Counted from the stretch's first letter, positions 36,743 to 45,556 are shown. The stretch is 64,000 bases of DNA from Paenibacillus cymbidii (GCF_004764705.1 NZ_SHLX01000019.1:62001-126000); one strand, 5' to 3'. The notes: generated by a model from the letters alone, not told the origin. Numbers and translations are program-made.

Positions 36743-38218
36743 ATGTCCATTCGCCACCGCATGCTGTTCTCCTTTACATTGATGACACTGCTCACGCTGC
36801 TGTCCGTCGCCATCCTAGGCCTGGTCATGGCTGTCGCCATCACCGGCGATTTTGACCGGGTCCGCGAGCTGTATACCCGGCAATACTCGATGAAGCCGCT
36901 GCTCCCCGAGGAGGAAACGGCGTTCGCCGAAGCCAAATTCGTGGCCAAAAAAACGCCGGAGCAGCTGCTGCTGCCGGACGCCCTCGCATCGATCGACGCC
37001 CCGCTGCCGGAGGTGCAAGCCGGCCTGCTGCTGCGCAAAGCAGAAACGATTGTTTACGCCACACCCGCGCTACGCCTCCAGTTGCACGGCGATCAGCTGC
37101 CCCCGTACGAGATGGCGAACATCAACGTACGCGACACCTGGTCGGTGAACGGGCGGTTTTTTACGTACGTCAAATTCGATTTCTCCTTCACCGATCAGAC
37201 GCCCGGGAGCCTTTACGTCGTTCGCGAAACGAGTCCGTCAAGCGAATTTATGGCCAAATGGTTTCCGCTGCTGGCCGGTTTGCTGCTGCTCCTGCTGCTC
37301 GTTGGCAATGCCCTGCTCTATTGGTGGGTGACACGCGGCATCGTCATTCCGCTTCGCCGGCTGAAAGAGGCGTCCGAGCAAATTCGCGAAGGAAATTTGG
37401 CGTTCGAGGTCGGCGTCCGCTCCGCCGATGAAATCGGCGCCCTGTCGGCATCGTTCGAAGAAATGAGGCGCCGGCTCCATGCTTCCGTCGAGCTGCAGCA
37501 CCAGTACGAAGCGAATCGCAAGGAACTGATGACGAATATTTCCCATGATCTGAAGACGCCGATGACGATGATCAAAGGATATGTCGAAGGCATTCGCGAC
37601 GGCGTGGCGCGAACGCCCGAGCAGTTGGACGCCTATCTGGCGGTTATTTCCGCCAAAACGGTCGTGATGGACCGACTGATCGACGATTTGTTTCTGTTCT
37701 CCAAGCTGGATCTCGGCAAGGTGCCGTTTGCGTTCGAGCAGGTAGAGCTTCGCGGTTATATGGCCGATCTTGTCGAAGAGATGGCGTTCGATCTGACGGA
37801 GCGCGGCGTCGCGCTGCGGCTGCACGGCGCCGAAGGCGTTCCGCTGCGGGTGCGGATCGATCGCGATAAGCTGCGGCGTGTCATCGTCAACATTGTCGAG
37901 AATAGCGCCAAGTACATGGACGTGGAGCAGCCGGACAAACGGGTGGAAATCGCGCTGGTTGACAAGCCGGACGAAGGCGGCGTTTCGATCGAGGTGGCGG
38001 ACAACGGGCCGGGCATAACGGCAGAGGCGCTGCCGAACATTTTCGAGCGGTTTTATCGGGCGGAGCAGTCGCGCGGCGCGTCCACCGGCGGCAGCGGGCT
38101 GGGGCTGGCGATCGCCAAACAGATCGTCCGCGAGCACGGCGGACGGATCGAGGCGTCCAGCACGGTTGGCCGCGGCACCACGCTGACGATTACATTGCCG
38201 AAGGAGGAAGCCGAATGA
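36743..38218 (+). CDS. Membrane sensor histidine kinase
   Basis: The 491-residue kinase has a first membrane helix at about 10-33, an extracytoplasmic segment of about 135 residues, and a second helix at about 174-197 (LLAGLLLLLLLVGNALLYWWV). HAMP (VIPLRRLKEASEQIREGNL) and the dimerisation helix with His268 in NISHDLKTPMTMIKGYVEGI follow. The ATPase domain has NIVENSAKYMD, DNGPGITAEALPNIFERFYR and GGSGLGLAIAKQIV. The start at 36743 follows AAAGGG. Its stop overlaps the regulator start (ATGA). Confidence 0.92.
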   Translation: MSIRHRMLFSFTLMTLLTLLSVAILGLVMAVAITGDFDRVRELYTRQYSMKPLLPEEETAFAEAKFVAKKTPEQLLLPDALASIDAPLPEVQAGLLLRKAETIVYATPALRLQLHGDQLPPYEMANINVRDTWSVNGRFFTYVKFDFSFTDQTPGSLYVVRETSPSSEFMAKWFPLLAGLLLLLLLVGNALLYWWVTRGIVIPLRRLKEASEQIREGNLAFEVGVRSADEIGALSASFEEMRRRLHASVELQHQYEANRKELMTNISHDLKTPMTMIKGYVEGIRDGVARTPEQLDAYLAVISAKTVVMDRLIDDLFLFSKLDLGKVPFAFEQVELRGYMADLVEEMAFDLTERGVALRLHGAEGVPLRVRIDRDKLRRVIVNIVENSAKYMDVEQPDKRVEIALVDKPDEGGVSIEVADNGPGITAEALPNIFERFYRAEQSRGASTGGSGLGLAIAKQIVREHGGRIEASSTVGRGTTLTITLPKEEAE

Positions 38219-38901
38219 ACATTTTGCTTATCGAGGACGAGCCGCTGATAGCCAAGCTGCAGAAGGACTACCTCGAAATCAGCGGATTCGCCGTCGACAT
38301 CGCGGCGGACGGCGACACGGGCATCCGCCAGGCGCTTCAGGGCGACTACAACCTGATTATTCTCGACATCATGCTGCCGGTCTTGGACGGCTTCGAAGCG
38401 TGCCGGCGCATCCGCGCGCAGAAGGACATTCCGATCTTGTTCGTTTCGGCGCGCAAGGAGGATGCGGATAAAATATTGGCGCTTGGTCTCGGCGGCGACG
38501 ACTATATGACGAAACCGTTCAGTCCCGGCGAGCTGGTAGCGCGGGTTAAAGCGCATTTGTCCCGCTACGAACGGCTGCGGGGCAGCCGCGACCAGGATGC
38601 GCAGGATATTCGCATCGGCGGACTGCGCGTCGACCTTCCCGCCCGGCGCGTATTCGTCAACGAAAAAGAGGTGAATTTAAAAACGAAGGAATTCGACCTG
38701 CTCGCTTTTATGGCGGCACATCCGAACCAGGTGTTCAGCAAGGAGCACTTGTTCGAACGCATCTGGGGACTCGACTCCGCCGGCGATCTGTCGACGGTTA
38801 CCGTACACATCCGCAAAATCCGCGAAAAAATCGAAGCCGACCCTTCCGATCCCAAATACATCGAAACCTTGTGGGGCGCCGGCTACCGGCTTACAGTCTG
38901 A
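38215..38901 (+). CDS. OmpR-family response regulator
   Basis: Receiver domain with IEDEP, phospho-acceptor Asp51 in LIILDIMLPVLDGF and Lys in YMTKPFSPGEL; winged-helix output domain with LKTKEFDLLAFMAAHPNQVF and VTVHIRKIREKIE. The 228-residue length is standard. Translationally coupled to the kinase. The TTAAGAAAC repeats before its own operon and before the next gene are the likely binding sites. Confidence 0.93.
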   Translation: MNILLIEDEPLIAKLQKDYLEISGFAVDIAADGDTGIRQALQGDYNLIILDIMLPVLDGFEACRRIRAQKDIPILFVSARKEDADKILALGLGGDDYMTKPFSPGELVARVKAHLSRYERLRGSRDQDAQDIRIGGLRVDLPARRVFVNEKEVNLKTKEFDLLAFMAAHPNQVFSKEHLFERIWGLDSAGDLSTVTVHIRKIREKIEADPSDPKYIETLWGAGYRLTV

Positions 38902-38932
38902 CGGGCGGAAAAAATAAATCGTTCGCAAACTT

Positions 38933-38952
38933 TTAAGAAACCGATAAGATTC
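38933..38952 (+). promoter_or_regulatory. TTAAGAAAC-type direct repeat upstream of the SLH-protein gene
   Basis: One exact TTAAGAAAC is followed 11 bp later by ATAAGATTC (6 of 9 matching). It lies about 85 bases before the SLH-protein start and just behind the regulator gene. Confidence 0.5.
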
Positions 38953-39034
38953 TGCACAGCCGCAGTTTAGACTTGGCCGTTACGATGAGAACAAGCAACA
39001 CATCCCAATCCCTTACCGACAAGGAGTGGTTCTC

Positions 39035-40642
39035 ATGTACGGCAACAACAAACGCAAGAAAACGGAACAGTCTCATTCTGGTGCAATCGGCGCGGTTCGC
39101 ACTGCCGGCGTTCGGCGGCCTTCCGGCAAAATCGGCGCGTTCCCGATGCTGACGCTGGCCGCTGTCATCGGCTTGTCCGCCGCAATCCCCGCTGCCGGCC
39201 TTCGTCCGACTTCGGCGCAAGCGGCCGCCGCGGCTGCCGATGCAACCGCCTTCGCCGATTTGTCGCTTGCCGGCCCCTACCGCAGCGCAATGGAAGAACT
39301 GCTGAAGCAGCACGTGCTGGAAGGCGACGGCACGGCGGAGCTGAAACCGACCCGCTCGGCGACACGCGCCGAGTTGGCCAAAATCGTAACGCTTTCCTTC
39401 GGCCTGAAAGCTGCCGCTGCCGGGAATGCCGGCGCAAGCTTCGAAGACGTTGCCGGCGACGTTTGGTACGCGCCTTATGTCAACGTTGTTGCGCAAGCCG
39501 GCTTGCTGCAAGGCGAAGGCGGCCTGTTCCACCCGCAAGCTTCCGTGAGCGTGGAAGAACTGGTGCGCGTCATGGCTGCCGCATCGCGGACGGACGCCGC
39601 CGCGTTGCAGGCGGCGATCGCCGGCTACGAGCCCCGGCAAGCGGCAACGCGCGCGGAAACGTCGCAGGCAGCCGTTCGCGCTCAGCAGCTGCAAGCGGAG
39701 GCGGCGGTGCGCGTCGTCAGCGTCAAGGCGCTGAACAAGCTGACGCTGCAGGTCGACTTTTCCGGGCCGATCGCGGACCTCGAAGCCAATCTCGAGCTGG
39801 CGGCGCGGGAGCTGACGTTCGACAACGGTTTGCGCATCGTCAATGTGCCCCGATTGATGTCCGGCTTCGACAGCCGCTACATCATCCCGGTCACGCCGCA
39901 GCAGGAAGGCGTCAGCTATACGTTCAGCTTCAAGGGCAAGGCGGCGGGAACGTTCGCCGCAAGCGGCGCTACGATCGCCTTGAACGAAGCGCGCCAAGTA
40001 ACGGACGATACGTTCGAGGTCGAAGCGCTGCAGGAAGACGGCGTGGTCGACTACGGCTACATTATTAAAGCTTACGCCGGAGGCCGCAGCCCCCTCGCTT
40101 TTGCGCTGGACGAGAATAACCGGCATGAAGACAAGGCGTTCCAAATCATCTCCTCCATGCGCGAACGCGTCGTTACGATTACGCCGGAAGGCGGCGAACC
40201 TGTTGTGGCGTCCTATGTACCGTTCACGCAATCGACGGACGGTCGGCAAACGCCGAAGTTCCGCCTGCCGAACGGCCAGAAGCTGGTACCGGGCACCGTT
40301 TACACGGTGACGGCCGATTGGGCGACGCTGCGAGACGCTTCCTTCACCGCCGGCGCAACGCAGCCGCTGCGCATCGCTTCGGCAGCGCCGATCGACGCCG
40401 CTTCGTTCTCGGCATCCTTGTCCGCCGATCCGTTGGATGAGCTGTTTGCCGGACGCAGCGTCGTGTTGACCGCCGATGACGGCTCGACCGTTACCGCCGC
40501 CTATCGGTTCCAGTCGCGCAAAGGCGTTGTCGGCATCTTCGACCTGCCGGCCGGGCAGACGCTGCAATCCGGAGCCGTTTACCAGGTCGCGCCGGTTGGC
40601 GATTGGGCAGTAGCCGAACAGGTAACGCTCGCAACGAAATAA
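39035..40642 (+). CDS. Exported SLH-domain surface protein
   Basis: The 535-residue protein has a long N-terminal export signal (basic start, hydrophobic core FPMLTLAAVIGLSAAIPAAGL, cleavage near AQAAAA). Two SLH-like domains follow (FADLSLAGPYRSAMEELLKQ... and FEDVAGDVWYAPYVNVVAQAGLL...), which would bind pyruvylated wall polymer. The C-terminal 330 residues are beta-rich and unrecognised. The ATG at 39035 is chosen because AAGGAG lies eight bases upstream; a GTG at 39026 overlaps that RBS. It follows a two-component system whose putative binding repeats lie in its promoter. Confidence 0.85.
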   Translation: MYGNNKRKKTEQSHSGAIGAVRTAGVRRPSGKIGAFPMLTLAAVIGLSAAIPAAGLRPTSAQAAAAAADATAFADLSLAGPYRSAMEELLKQHVLEGDGTAELKPTRSATRAELAKIVTLSFGLKAAAAGNAGASFEDVAGDVWYAPYVNVVAQAGLLQGEGGLFHPQASVSVEELVRVMAAASRTDAAALQAAIAGYEPRQAATRAETSQAAVRAQQLQAEAAVRVVSVKALNKLTLQVDFSGPIADLEANLELAARELTFDNGLRIVNVPRLMSGFDSRYIIPVTPQQEGVSYTFSFKGKAAGTFAASGATIALNEARQVTDDTFEVEALQEDGVVDYGYIIKAYAGGRSPLAFALDENNRHEDKAFQIISSMRERVVTITPEGGEPVVASYVPFTQSTDGRQTPKFRLPNGQKLVPGTVYTVTADWATLRDASFTAGATQPLRIASAAPIDAASFSASLSADPLDELFAGRSVVLTADDGSTVTAAYRFQSRKGVVGIFDLPAGQTLQSGAVYQVAPVGDWAVAEQVTLATK

Positions 40643-40658
40643 CAGGAGGCGATCGTTG

Positions 40659-40709
40659 ATGGCAACAACACAATGGTTGCGGCACGGTGTTGCCGGGGTG
40701 CGTCCATGA
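40659..40709 (+). CDS. 16-codon upstream open reading frame coupled to the ankyrin lipoprotein gene
   Basis: ATG at 40659 follows AGGAGG by nine bases. The frame reads MATTQWLRHGVAGVRP and its TGA overlaps the ATG of the lipoprotein gene (ATGA). The lipoprotein start has no RBS of its own, so ribosomes finishing this short frame may re-start there. Confidence 0.5.
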   Translation: MATTQWLRHGVAGVRP

Positions 40710-41545
40710 GCGGCGTTCGATTGGCGGGGCTGCTTCTGGCCGTCCAACTGCTCGCGGGCTGCGCGGCGCAGGCGGAACCGCCGGCAGCGACCGGAGCCAG
40801 TCCGGTTACAGCGAAGCCGGCTTCGGCGACTCCCGATGCCGGGCGATCGACGGCATCGCCCGACATCGGACCAACGGCATCTCCTAGTGCCGGGACAACC
40901 GCGCCGTCGCCGGAACGACCGGCGATGGTGAACAAGGAGGAACAGATGAAAGCGAACGAACAACTGATCGCAGCGGCGGAACGCGGCGATACCGCTGAAG
41001 TGAACAGGCTTCTTTCCGCGGGTGCGGACATCGACTCCAAAGACGGGCGCGGCCGTACGGCGGTCATGGCGGCAACGCACGGCAACAAGCCGGCGGTCGT
41101 GCAAGCGCTGATCGCGGCCGGGGCGAACATTCACTTGCAGGACAACAAGCAGGACAATCCGTTTCTGTATGCGGGCGCGGAAGGGTTGCTCGACATCCTG
41201 AAGCTGACGATCGACGCCGGCGCAGACGTCAAGCTGACGAACCGGTACAACGGCACGGCGCTCATTCCCGCATCCGAGCACGGCTACGTCGACATCGTTC
41301 GCGAGCTGCTGACGCGCACCGCAATCGACGTCAACCATGTGAACCGGCTCGGTTGGACCGCGCTGATGGAGGCGATCGTGCTGGGCGGCGGCGGGACGAA
41401 TCACCAGACTGTTGTCCGACTGCTGCTTGAACACGGCGCCGATCCCAACATCCCGGACAAAGAAGGCGTCACCGCGCTTGCGCATGCCGAATCGCGAGGC
41501 TTCAAGGAAATAGCGCGCATGCTTCGCGATGCGGGAGCGCATTGA
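40706..41545 (+). CDS. Ankyrin-repeat lipoprotein
   Basis: A lipoprotein signal ends in LLAGC (Cys19). A low-complexity Pro/Ala/Thr/Ser linker (residues about 20-80) follows, then five ankyrin repeats to the end (for example GDTAEVNRLLSAGADIDSKDGRGRTAVMAATH and TVVRLLLEHGADPNIPDKEGVTALAHAE). Ankyrin repeats bind other proteins; here on the outer face of the membrane. Start chosen at the ATG that gives the lipoprotein signal and overlaps the short upstream frame. It is probably cotranscribed with the SLH-protein gene 63 bases upstream. Confidence 0.85.
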   Translation: MSGVRLAGLLLAVQLLAGCAAQAEPPAATGASPVTAKPASATPDAGRSTASPDIGPTASPSAGTTAPSPERPAMVNKEEQMKANEQLIAAAERGDTAEVNRLLSAGADIDSKDGRGRTAVMAATHGNKPAVVQALIAAGANIHLQDNKQDNPFLYAGAEGLLDILKLTIDAGADVKLTNRYNGTALIPASEHGYVDIVRELLTRTAIDVNHVNRLGWTALMEAIVLGGGGTNHQTVVRLLLEHGADPNIPDKEGVTALAHAESRGFKEIARMLRDAGAH

Positions 41546-41554
41546 TCTCCTGAA

Positions 41555-41594
41555 GCAACAGGCCGTCCGGCCGATTTGGCGGACGGCCTGTTGC
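41555..41594. terminator. Long hairpin behind the ankyrin lipoprotein gene
   Basis: GCAACAGGCCGTCCG and CGGACGGCCTGTTGC form a perfect 15-bp stem ten bases after the stop codon. There is no T run, so termination is likely but not certain. Confidence 0.6.
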
Positions 41595-41637
41595 CGTGTT
41601 GAGCGTCCCACGGCTCCTCAACATAAGGCTGCGGGGT

Positions 41638-41662
41638 AAATAGGCCATAAAATGGCTTATTT
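41638..41662. repeat. AAATAG-family palindrome, copy D
   Basis: AAATAGGCCAT and ATGGCTTATTT form an almost perfect stem around AAA. The stop codon (TAA) of the ArsR-type gene lies within its right arm. Confidence 0.7.
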
Positions 41663-41992
41663 CGCTGGCGGCTGATTCTTCTGCTGCAATTCGCGCAGCA
41701 ATCGTTCGAAACGATCGAACTGCGCTTCCTTCAACAGGCGGAACGAATCCAGCCAAACGCTCAGTTCCTCGAACGGTTCGTACCGCAGCTTGTAGATCCG
41801 ACGGTTGGCGACCGGGTGCGCTTCGGCGAGTCCGGCTTCGCTCAATACGCGCAAATGTTTGGACGTTTGCGGATGATTAAGCTCGAGCCGTTCGGCGATT
41901 TCCCCCATCGTGAGCGGACCGTCCCGCAACAGTTCGACAATGTGCAGCCGGTTGGGCTCGGCGAGCGCGTTCAAAGTGGCAAGTTGCATCAT
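41657..41992 (-). CDS. ArsR-family transcriptional regulator
   Basis: The 111-residue winged-helix protein has the ArsR core (LAEPNRLHIVELLRDGPLTMGEIAERLELNHPQTSKHLRVLSEAGL). There are no metal-binding Cys pairs, as in the ArsR-type repressors found with SRPBCC proteins. It is the second gene of a two-gene operon. GGAGGTG precedes the start. Its 3' end runs into a dispersed palindrome. Confidence 0.9.
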   Translation of the reverse strand: MMQLATLNALAEPNRLHIVELLRDGPLTMGEIAERLELNHPQTSKHLRVLSEAGLAEAHPVANRRIYKLRYEPFEELSVWLDSFRLLKEAQFDRFERLLRELQQKNQPPAK

Positions 41993-42037
41993 TTGAACAC
42001 CTCCGTTGGGAAGGACTCCCCTCCGCTTGGCCTCGCG

Positions 42038-42544
42038 TCACTTCGAATCGGCAGCCAGCAATCGCACTTGTTCGGCGAACCGTTCCATCGAGTCGACCGC
42101 TCCCGTTTCCATGCCGCCGGCCAATGCTCCCTGCAGCCCTTCTTCCGTTGCGAAAGTTGTGATGCTCGTCAGCTTCGTCCGGTTGCCCGGCAGTTCGCTT
42201 AACGTATCGGTAACGATCGATTCGTGGATCGAATACGGTTCGACGTCAAAAATTTGCGTGTACACGAGCCGTTCCGGCTTGACGACTTCGCGATAAACGC
42301 CTTTGAACGGCATCTCGCCGACTTGGGGAATTTGCTGCACGAACCGATAGCTGCCGCCTTCCCTCAGGTCGATTTCGCAAATCGGCAGCTTCACTCCCTG
42401 GAATCCCCACCATACCGCCACATGCTCCGGATTCGTCCAGGCTTCCCAGACAATTTCGCGGGGTGCGTCGAAAATGCGCTCCACAATGAGATTCAGATCC
42501 TCCACATACGTTGTGGTGCTGCCCGTTGCTTTGTTGTCGGCCAT
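42038..42544 (-). CDS. SRPBCC (AHSA1/START-like) family protein
   Basis: The 168-residue protein matches the AHSA1 group: LIVERIFDAPREIVWEAWTNPEHVAVWWG at the start, then REGGSYRF and GVYREVVKPERLVYT. The fold has a deep hydrophobic pocket for lipid-like or aromatic ligands. Pairing with an ArsR-type gene 45 bases downstream is a well-known arrangement, and the pair is probably autoregulated. Ligand unknown. Confidence 0.9.
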   Translation of the reverse strand: MADNKATGSTTTYVEDLNLIVERIFDAPREIVWEAWTNPEHVAVWWGFQGVKLPICEIDLREGGSYRFVQQIPQVGEMPFKGVYREVVKPERLVYTQIFDVEPYSIHESIVTDTLSELPGNRTKLTSITTFATEEGLQGALAGGMETGAVDSMERFAEQVRLLAADSK

Positions 42545-42871
42545 TATTCATTCCTCCGTTTTGGGTTTGGTAACTTCATCGTTTCCAACCAATCGTAAAC
42601 CACTGTGCACGGTGCTTTACGGTTCGTCTTGCAATGAATATACCAAACAAGGAATATTCCTGTAAAGGAAATTTCCTGCGGAGGAAAATTCTAAAATGGG
42701 AACGGATCAGGCGGCATTACTGCCGGCTGCTTCCGGTGCAAATCCCGACTCCGAGCTCTCCGTCAAGCCTCAAATAGACGCAGTAAGGCCGCCGGCATAA
42801 CGCCAGCGGCCTGTTGATATTCCCATATGTTGTCGCAAATGAAGCTGATCGTTCATGGCCGACCGAACCAA
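42545..42871. other. Intergenic stretch between two leftward genes
   Basis: No gene seen. It holds the promoter side of the SRPBCC gene and a GC-rich hairpin at 42786-42812 (AGGCCGC/GCGGCCT) behind the esterase gene, a possible terminator although it lacks a T run. Confidence 0.45.
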
Positions 42872-45556
42872 TCACGGTTTGGACTTGCCAAGCAGCCATG
42901 CGTAAACATTGGGATTGTTGTACGTTTCTTCCCAGCCCCCATGCACATTGCTTTGATAGATGGTGTACAGCGGCGTTGGGCTGGGCGGCGGCGTACAGGC
43001 GTTGATCCAGTTCAGCATCCGCTCCGTACCGGTGGCGCGGGGGACCGCCGGATCGTTGCTGTTGTGGAACGCCCAGATCGGGATGGCGCGCACGTTGCAC
43101 GCATTCGTCGACGTCAAGGTCGTCACGGCAGCGATCGGCACGATGGCCGCCACTTTCTCCGGGTGCTCCGCGGCATAGTAGAACGTGCCGCCGCCGCCCA
43201 GGCTGAGCCCGGTCACGTAGATGCGTTTCGGATCTTCGCGGTACAGGGCGCGGGCATGCTCGACGAAGGTGTCGATGAATCCGGCGGTATTCCATCCGGA
43301 GAAATTGCCCGGCAGCTGCGGCGATATCACGATGAACGGCAGCTCCTGTCCGGCCGCTATCTGCTGCGGCGGCCCGGCCTCCAGCACTTTGTTGATGCCG
43401 GGCCCCTTCTGGCCTCCTCCATGCAGGAACACAAGGAGCGGGAAATCGGCATCCTGATTTTTGTAGTAGTCTTCCGGAGCGTACGCCCAATACTGCACAT
43501 CGCCGGCGTTCGGGTTGCCGGAGGCAAACGTCATCACCTGATGCCGGGTCGGCATCGCGACCGGGAAGCCGTATACAGGGCCGAGGCCCGAAGACGTCCC
43601 TTCGCCCATCAGGTACAAATAATACGTGGCGTTATCGCCAAGCCCCGTCAAATAACGAACGAGATCGTTTCCGACATCGCCGGCGGCAACCGGGACGACG
43701 CCGTTCCGAAGCACACCGCTGCCGGTTGGCCCCTGGGCTGCCGACTTTAATGCGGTTGCCGTCAAACCGGGCTGTGCGGCCGAATACAGCACGTAGTAGA
43801 TGGCCCCCGTCTCCTGCAGCTTCGCGTGCACATCGATCGTAGTCGCTCCGTTCAGCGCGTAACCGATCGGCGTTGCAACCGTCATCGCGTTCGGGACGTT
43901 CGACAGCCCGGACGTATGCTGAACGTCGTCGTCCGTCCGCATCGCAAAATAATACCGGTGCTTCGGCGTCAATCCGCTCACCGTCATGAATTCGCTTGCG
44001 CCTGCGGCTGCCGGCAGCGGTTCGCCGGTCACCTGCGTTGCGCTCGCCCAGTTCAACTCCGACAAGGGAGACGTGCTGTAGCGAATGTCGTAGCTTGCCG
44101 CCGTTCCGGTACTGCCGTCGTCGCCGGGCGCCGTCCAGCTCAGCTTGACGGAACCGAACGCAATGTCGGACACCGCCAGGTCGGTGATACTCGCCGGAGC
44201 CGTTACGTCTCCCCCGTGCGGCGCGCCGTACAGCACGATTTCGGCCATCGCCGCCGCCTGGACGTGCAGCTGCACGCGGACGTAACGCGTCGTGACGTTC
44301 GTCAAAACGTGCCCGTTCCAGCTCATGTAGCCGGACAGCGGATCGGTGAACAGCGGCGTCGCCGACCAGTTGCCCGGGCTGCCGCTGTAGAACGAAACAT
44401 TGCCGCTTGCATATGTGTCGTACAAATAGATGTCGCTCAAGTCGTACAACTGGCCGAGATCAATGTACGCGTAGAGCGGATAGTCCGAGTTGTCGTAGCC
44501 GGGGTTCCACTGGTTGGTCGTCGTCAGGCCGGTGCTGTTCGTCCCGCCGTGCCCGCCCTTCGGATCGTCCGCGATCCCCTGCTGGTCGACCAGCTTCGTG
44601 GCGTCGCCGATCGGCCGCTCGTTGGTCACCATAGCGGGCGCTAAGTTGATTTTGCCGCTTCCCGGGTTCGCCGACGTCGTGCCGTTCGGCACATTGGACA
44701 ATGCGGAAATGTTGCCCGCTTCGTCCGTCGTTGTCATCGCGAAGTAATACTTCGTGCTTGCGACAAGCCCGCTTACCGTAAACGACTGGCTCGCGCCTGC
44801 CGCAGCCGGAGCCGGTTCGCCGCTCGCCGGCGTGGCGCTTGCCCAGTTGCCCGCGGTAATGGCACTCGTGCTGTAGCGGATGTCGTAGCTTGTTGCCGTG
44901 CCCGTGCCGCCGTCGTCCCCCGGCGCCGTCCACGTCAGCGTCAGCGACGAAGCCGTCGGGTTCCCTGCCGCAAGCGTCGTCACCTGCGCAGGCGCCGTTG
45001 TGTCGCCGCCGCTGACCGGCGAACCGTACAGCACGATTTCGGCCATCGCCGCCGCCTGCACGTGCAGCTGCACGCGGACGTAACGCGTCGTGACATTCGA
45101 CAGCGCGTGCCCGTTCCAATTCATGTAGCCCGACAACGGATCGGTAAACAGCGGCGTCGCCGACCAGTTGCCCGGGCTGCCGCTGTAGAACGACACATTC
45201 CCGCCCGCATACGTGTCGTACAAATAAATGTCGGTCATGTCGTACTGTTGCCCGAGATCGATGTACGCGTAAAGAGGGTAGCCGGTGTTGTCGTAGCCGG
45301 GATTCCACTGGTTGGTCGTCGCGAGGCCCGTCGCGTTCGTTCCGCCGTGGCCCCCCTTCGGATCGTCGGCAATATCCTGCTGGTCGACCAGCTTCGTAGC
45401 GTCGCCGACCCCGCTTTCGTTCGTGACCATCAGCGTCGTCAGCGCGATTTTGCCTCCGGCTGCGTGCGCCGTGGGCACCCCCTGCCCCGTTCCGAACAAG
45501 GGAAGCACAACCAGCAGCCATACCAGGAGCATCACCCACACTTGCCGTCGTTTCAT
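42872..45556 (-). CDS. Secreted esterase with duplicated discoidin-FN3 modules
   Basis: The 894-residue protein has a signal peptide (MKRRQVWVMLLVWLLVVLPL..., cleavage near AHAA). It then repeats a unit of discoidin-like domain plus FN3 twice, a linker domain follows, and an alpha/beta-hydrolase of the feruloyl-esterase/PHB-depolymerase (CE1-like) kind ends the chain. The active-site features are FLHGGGQKG (oxyanion region), GLSLGGGG (nucleophile Ser), NSNDPAV (Asp) and NVHGGWEE (His). It probably removes acyl or aryl esters from plant polysaccharides outside the cell; substrate unproven. The start at 45556 follows GGAGGAGG by five bases. Confidence 0.8.
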   Translation of the reverse strand: MKRRQVWVMLLVWLLVVLPLFGTGQGVPTAHAAGGKIALTTLMVTNESGVGDATKLVDQQDIADDPKGGHGGTNATGLATTNQWNPGYDNTGYPLYAYIDLGQQYDMTDIYLYDTYAGGNVSFYSGSPGNWSATPLFTDPLSGYMNWNGHALSNVTTRYVRVQLHVQAAAMAEIVLYGSPVSGGDTTAPAQVTTLAAGNPTASSLTLTWTAPGDDGGTGTATSYDIRYSTSAITAGNWASATPASGEPAPAAAGASQSFTVSGLVASTKYYFAMTTTDEAGNISALSNVPNGTTSANPGSGKINLAPAMVTNERPIGDATKLVDQQGIADDPKGGHGGTNSTGLTTTNQWNPGYDNSDYPLYAYIDLGQLYDLSDIYLYDTYASGNVSFYSGSPGNWSATPLFTDPLSGYMSWNGHVLTNVTTRYVRVQLHVQAAAMAEIVLYGAPHGGDVTAPASITDLAVSDIAFGSVKLSWTAPGDDGSTGTAASYDIRYSTSPLSELNWASATQVTGEPLPAAAGASEFMTVSGLTPKHRYYFAMRTDDDVQHTSGLSNVPNAMTVATPIGYALNGATTIDVHAKLQETGAIYYVLYSAAQPGLTATALKSAAQGPTGSGVLRNGVVPVAAGDVGNDLVRYLTGLGDNATYYLYLMGEGTSSGLGPVYGFPVAMPTRHQVMTFASGNPNAGDVQYWAYAPEDYYKNQDADFPLLVFLHGGGQKGPGINKVLEAGPPQQIAAGQELPFIVISPQLPGNFSGWNTAGFIDTFVEHARALYREDPKRIYVTGLSLGGGGTFYYAAEHPEKVAAIVPIAAVTTLTSTNACNVRAIPIWAFHNSNDPAVPRATGTERMLNWINACTPPPSPTPLYTIYQSNVHGGWEETYNNPNVYAWLLGKSKP
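44219..45430. repeat. Internal gene duplication (two discoidin-coding copies)
   Basis: The stretches at about 44219-44640 and 45020-45430 are near identical over long runs, and encode the two discoidin domains of the esterase. The FN3-coding parts between and after are more diverged. This indicates recent duplication or gene conversion. Confidence 0.75.

Noticed and set aside
40578..41130. Minus-strand frame opposite the start of the ankyrin gene
   Set aside because: Low-complexity Ala/Ser composition, no RBS, and it overlaps a convincing lipoprotein signal and ankyrin repeats.
44219..45430. Possible CRISPR or tandem-repeat array in the esterase gene
   Set aside because: There are only two long copies, in frame and encoding whole domains; this is a domain duplication.
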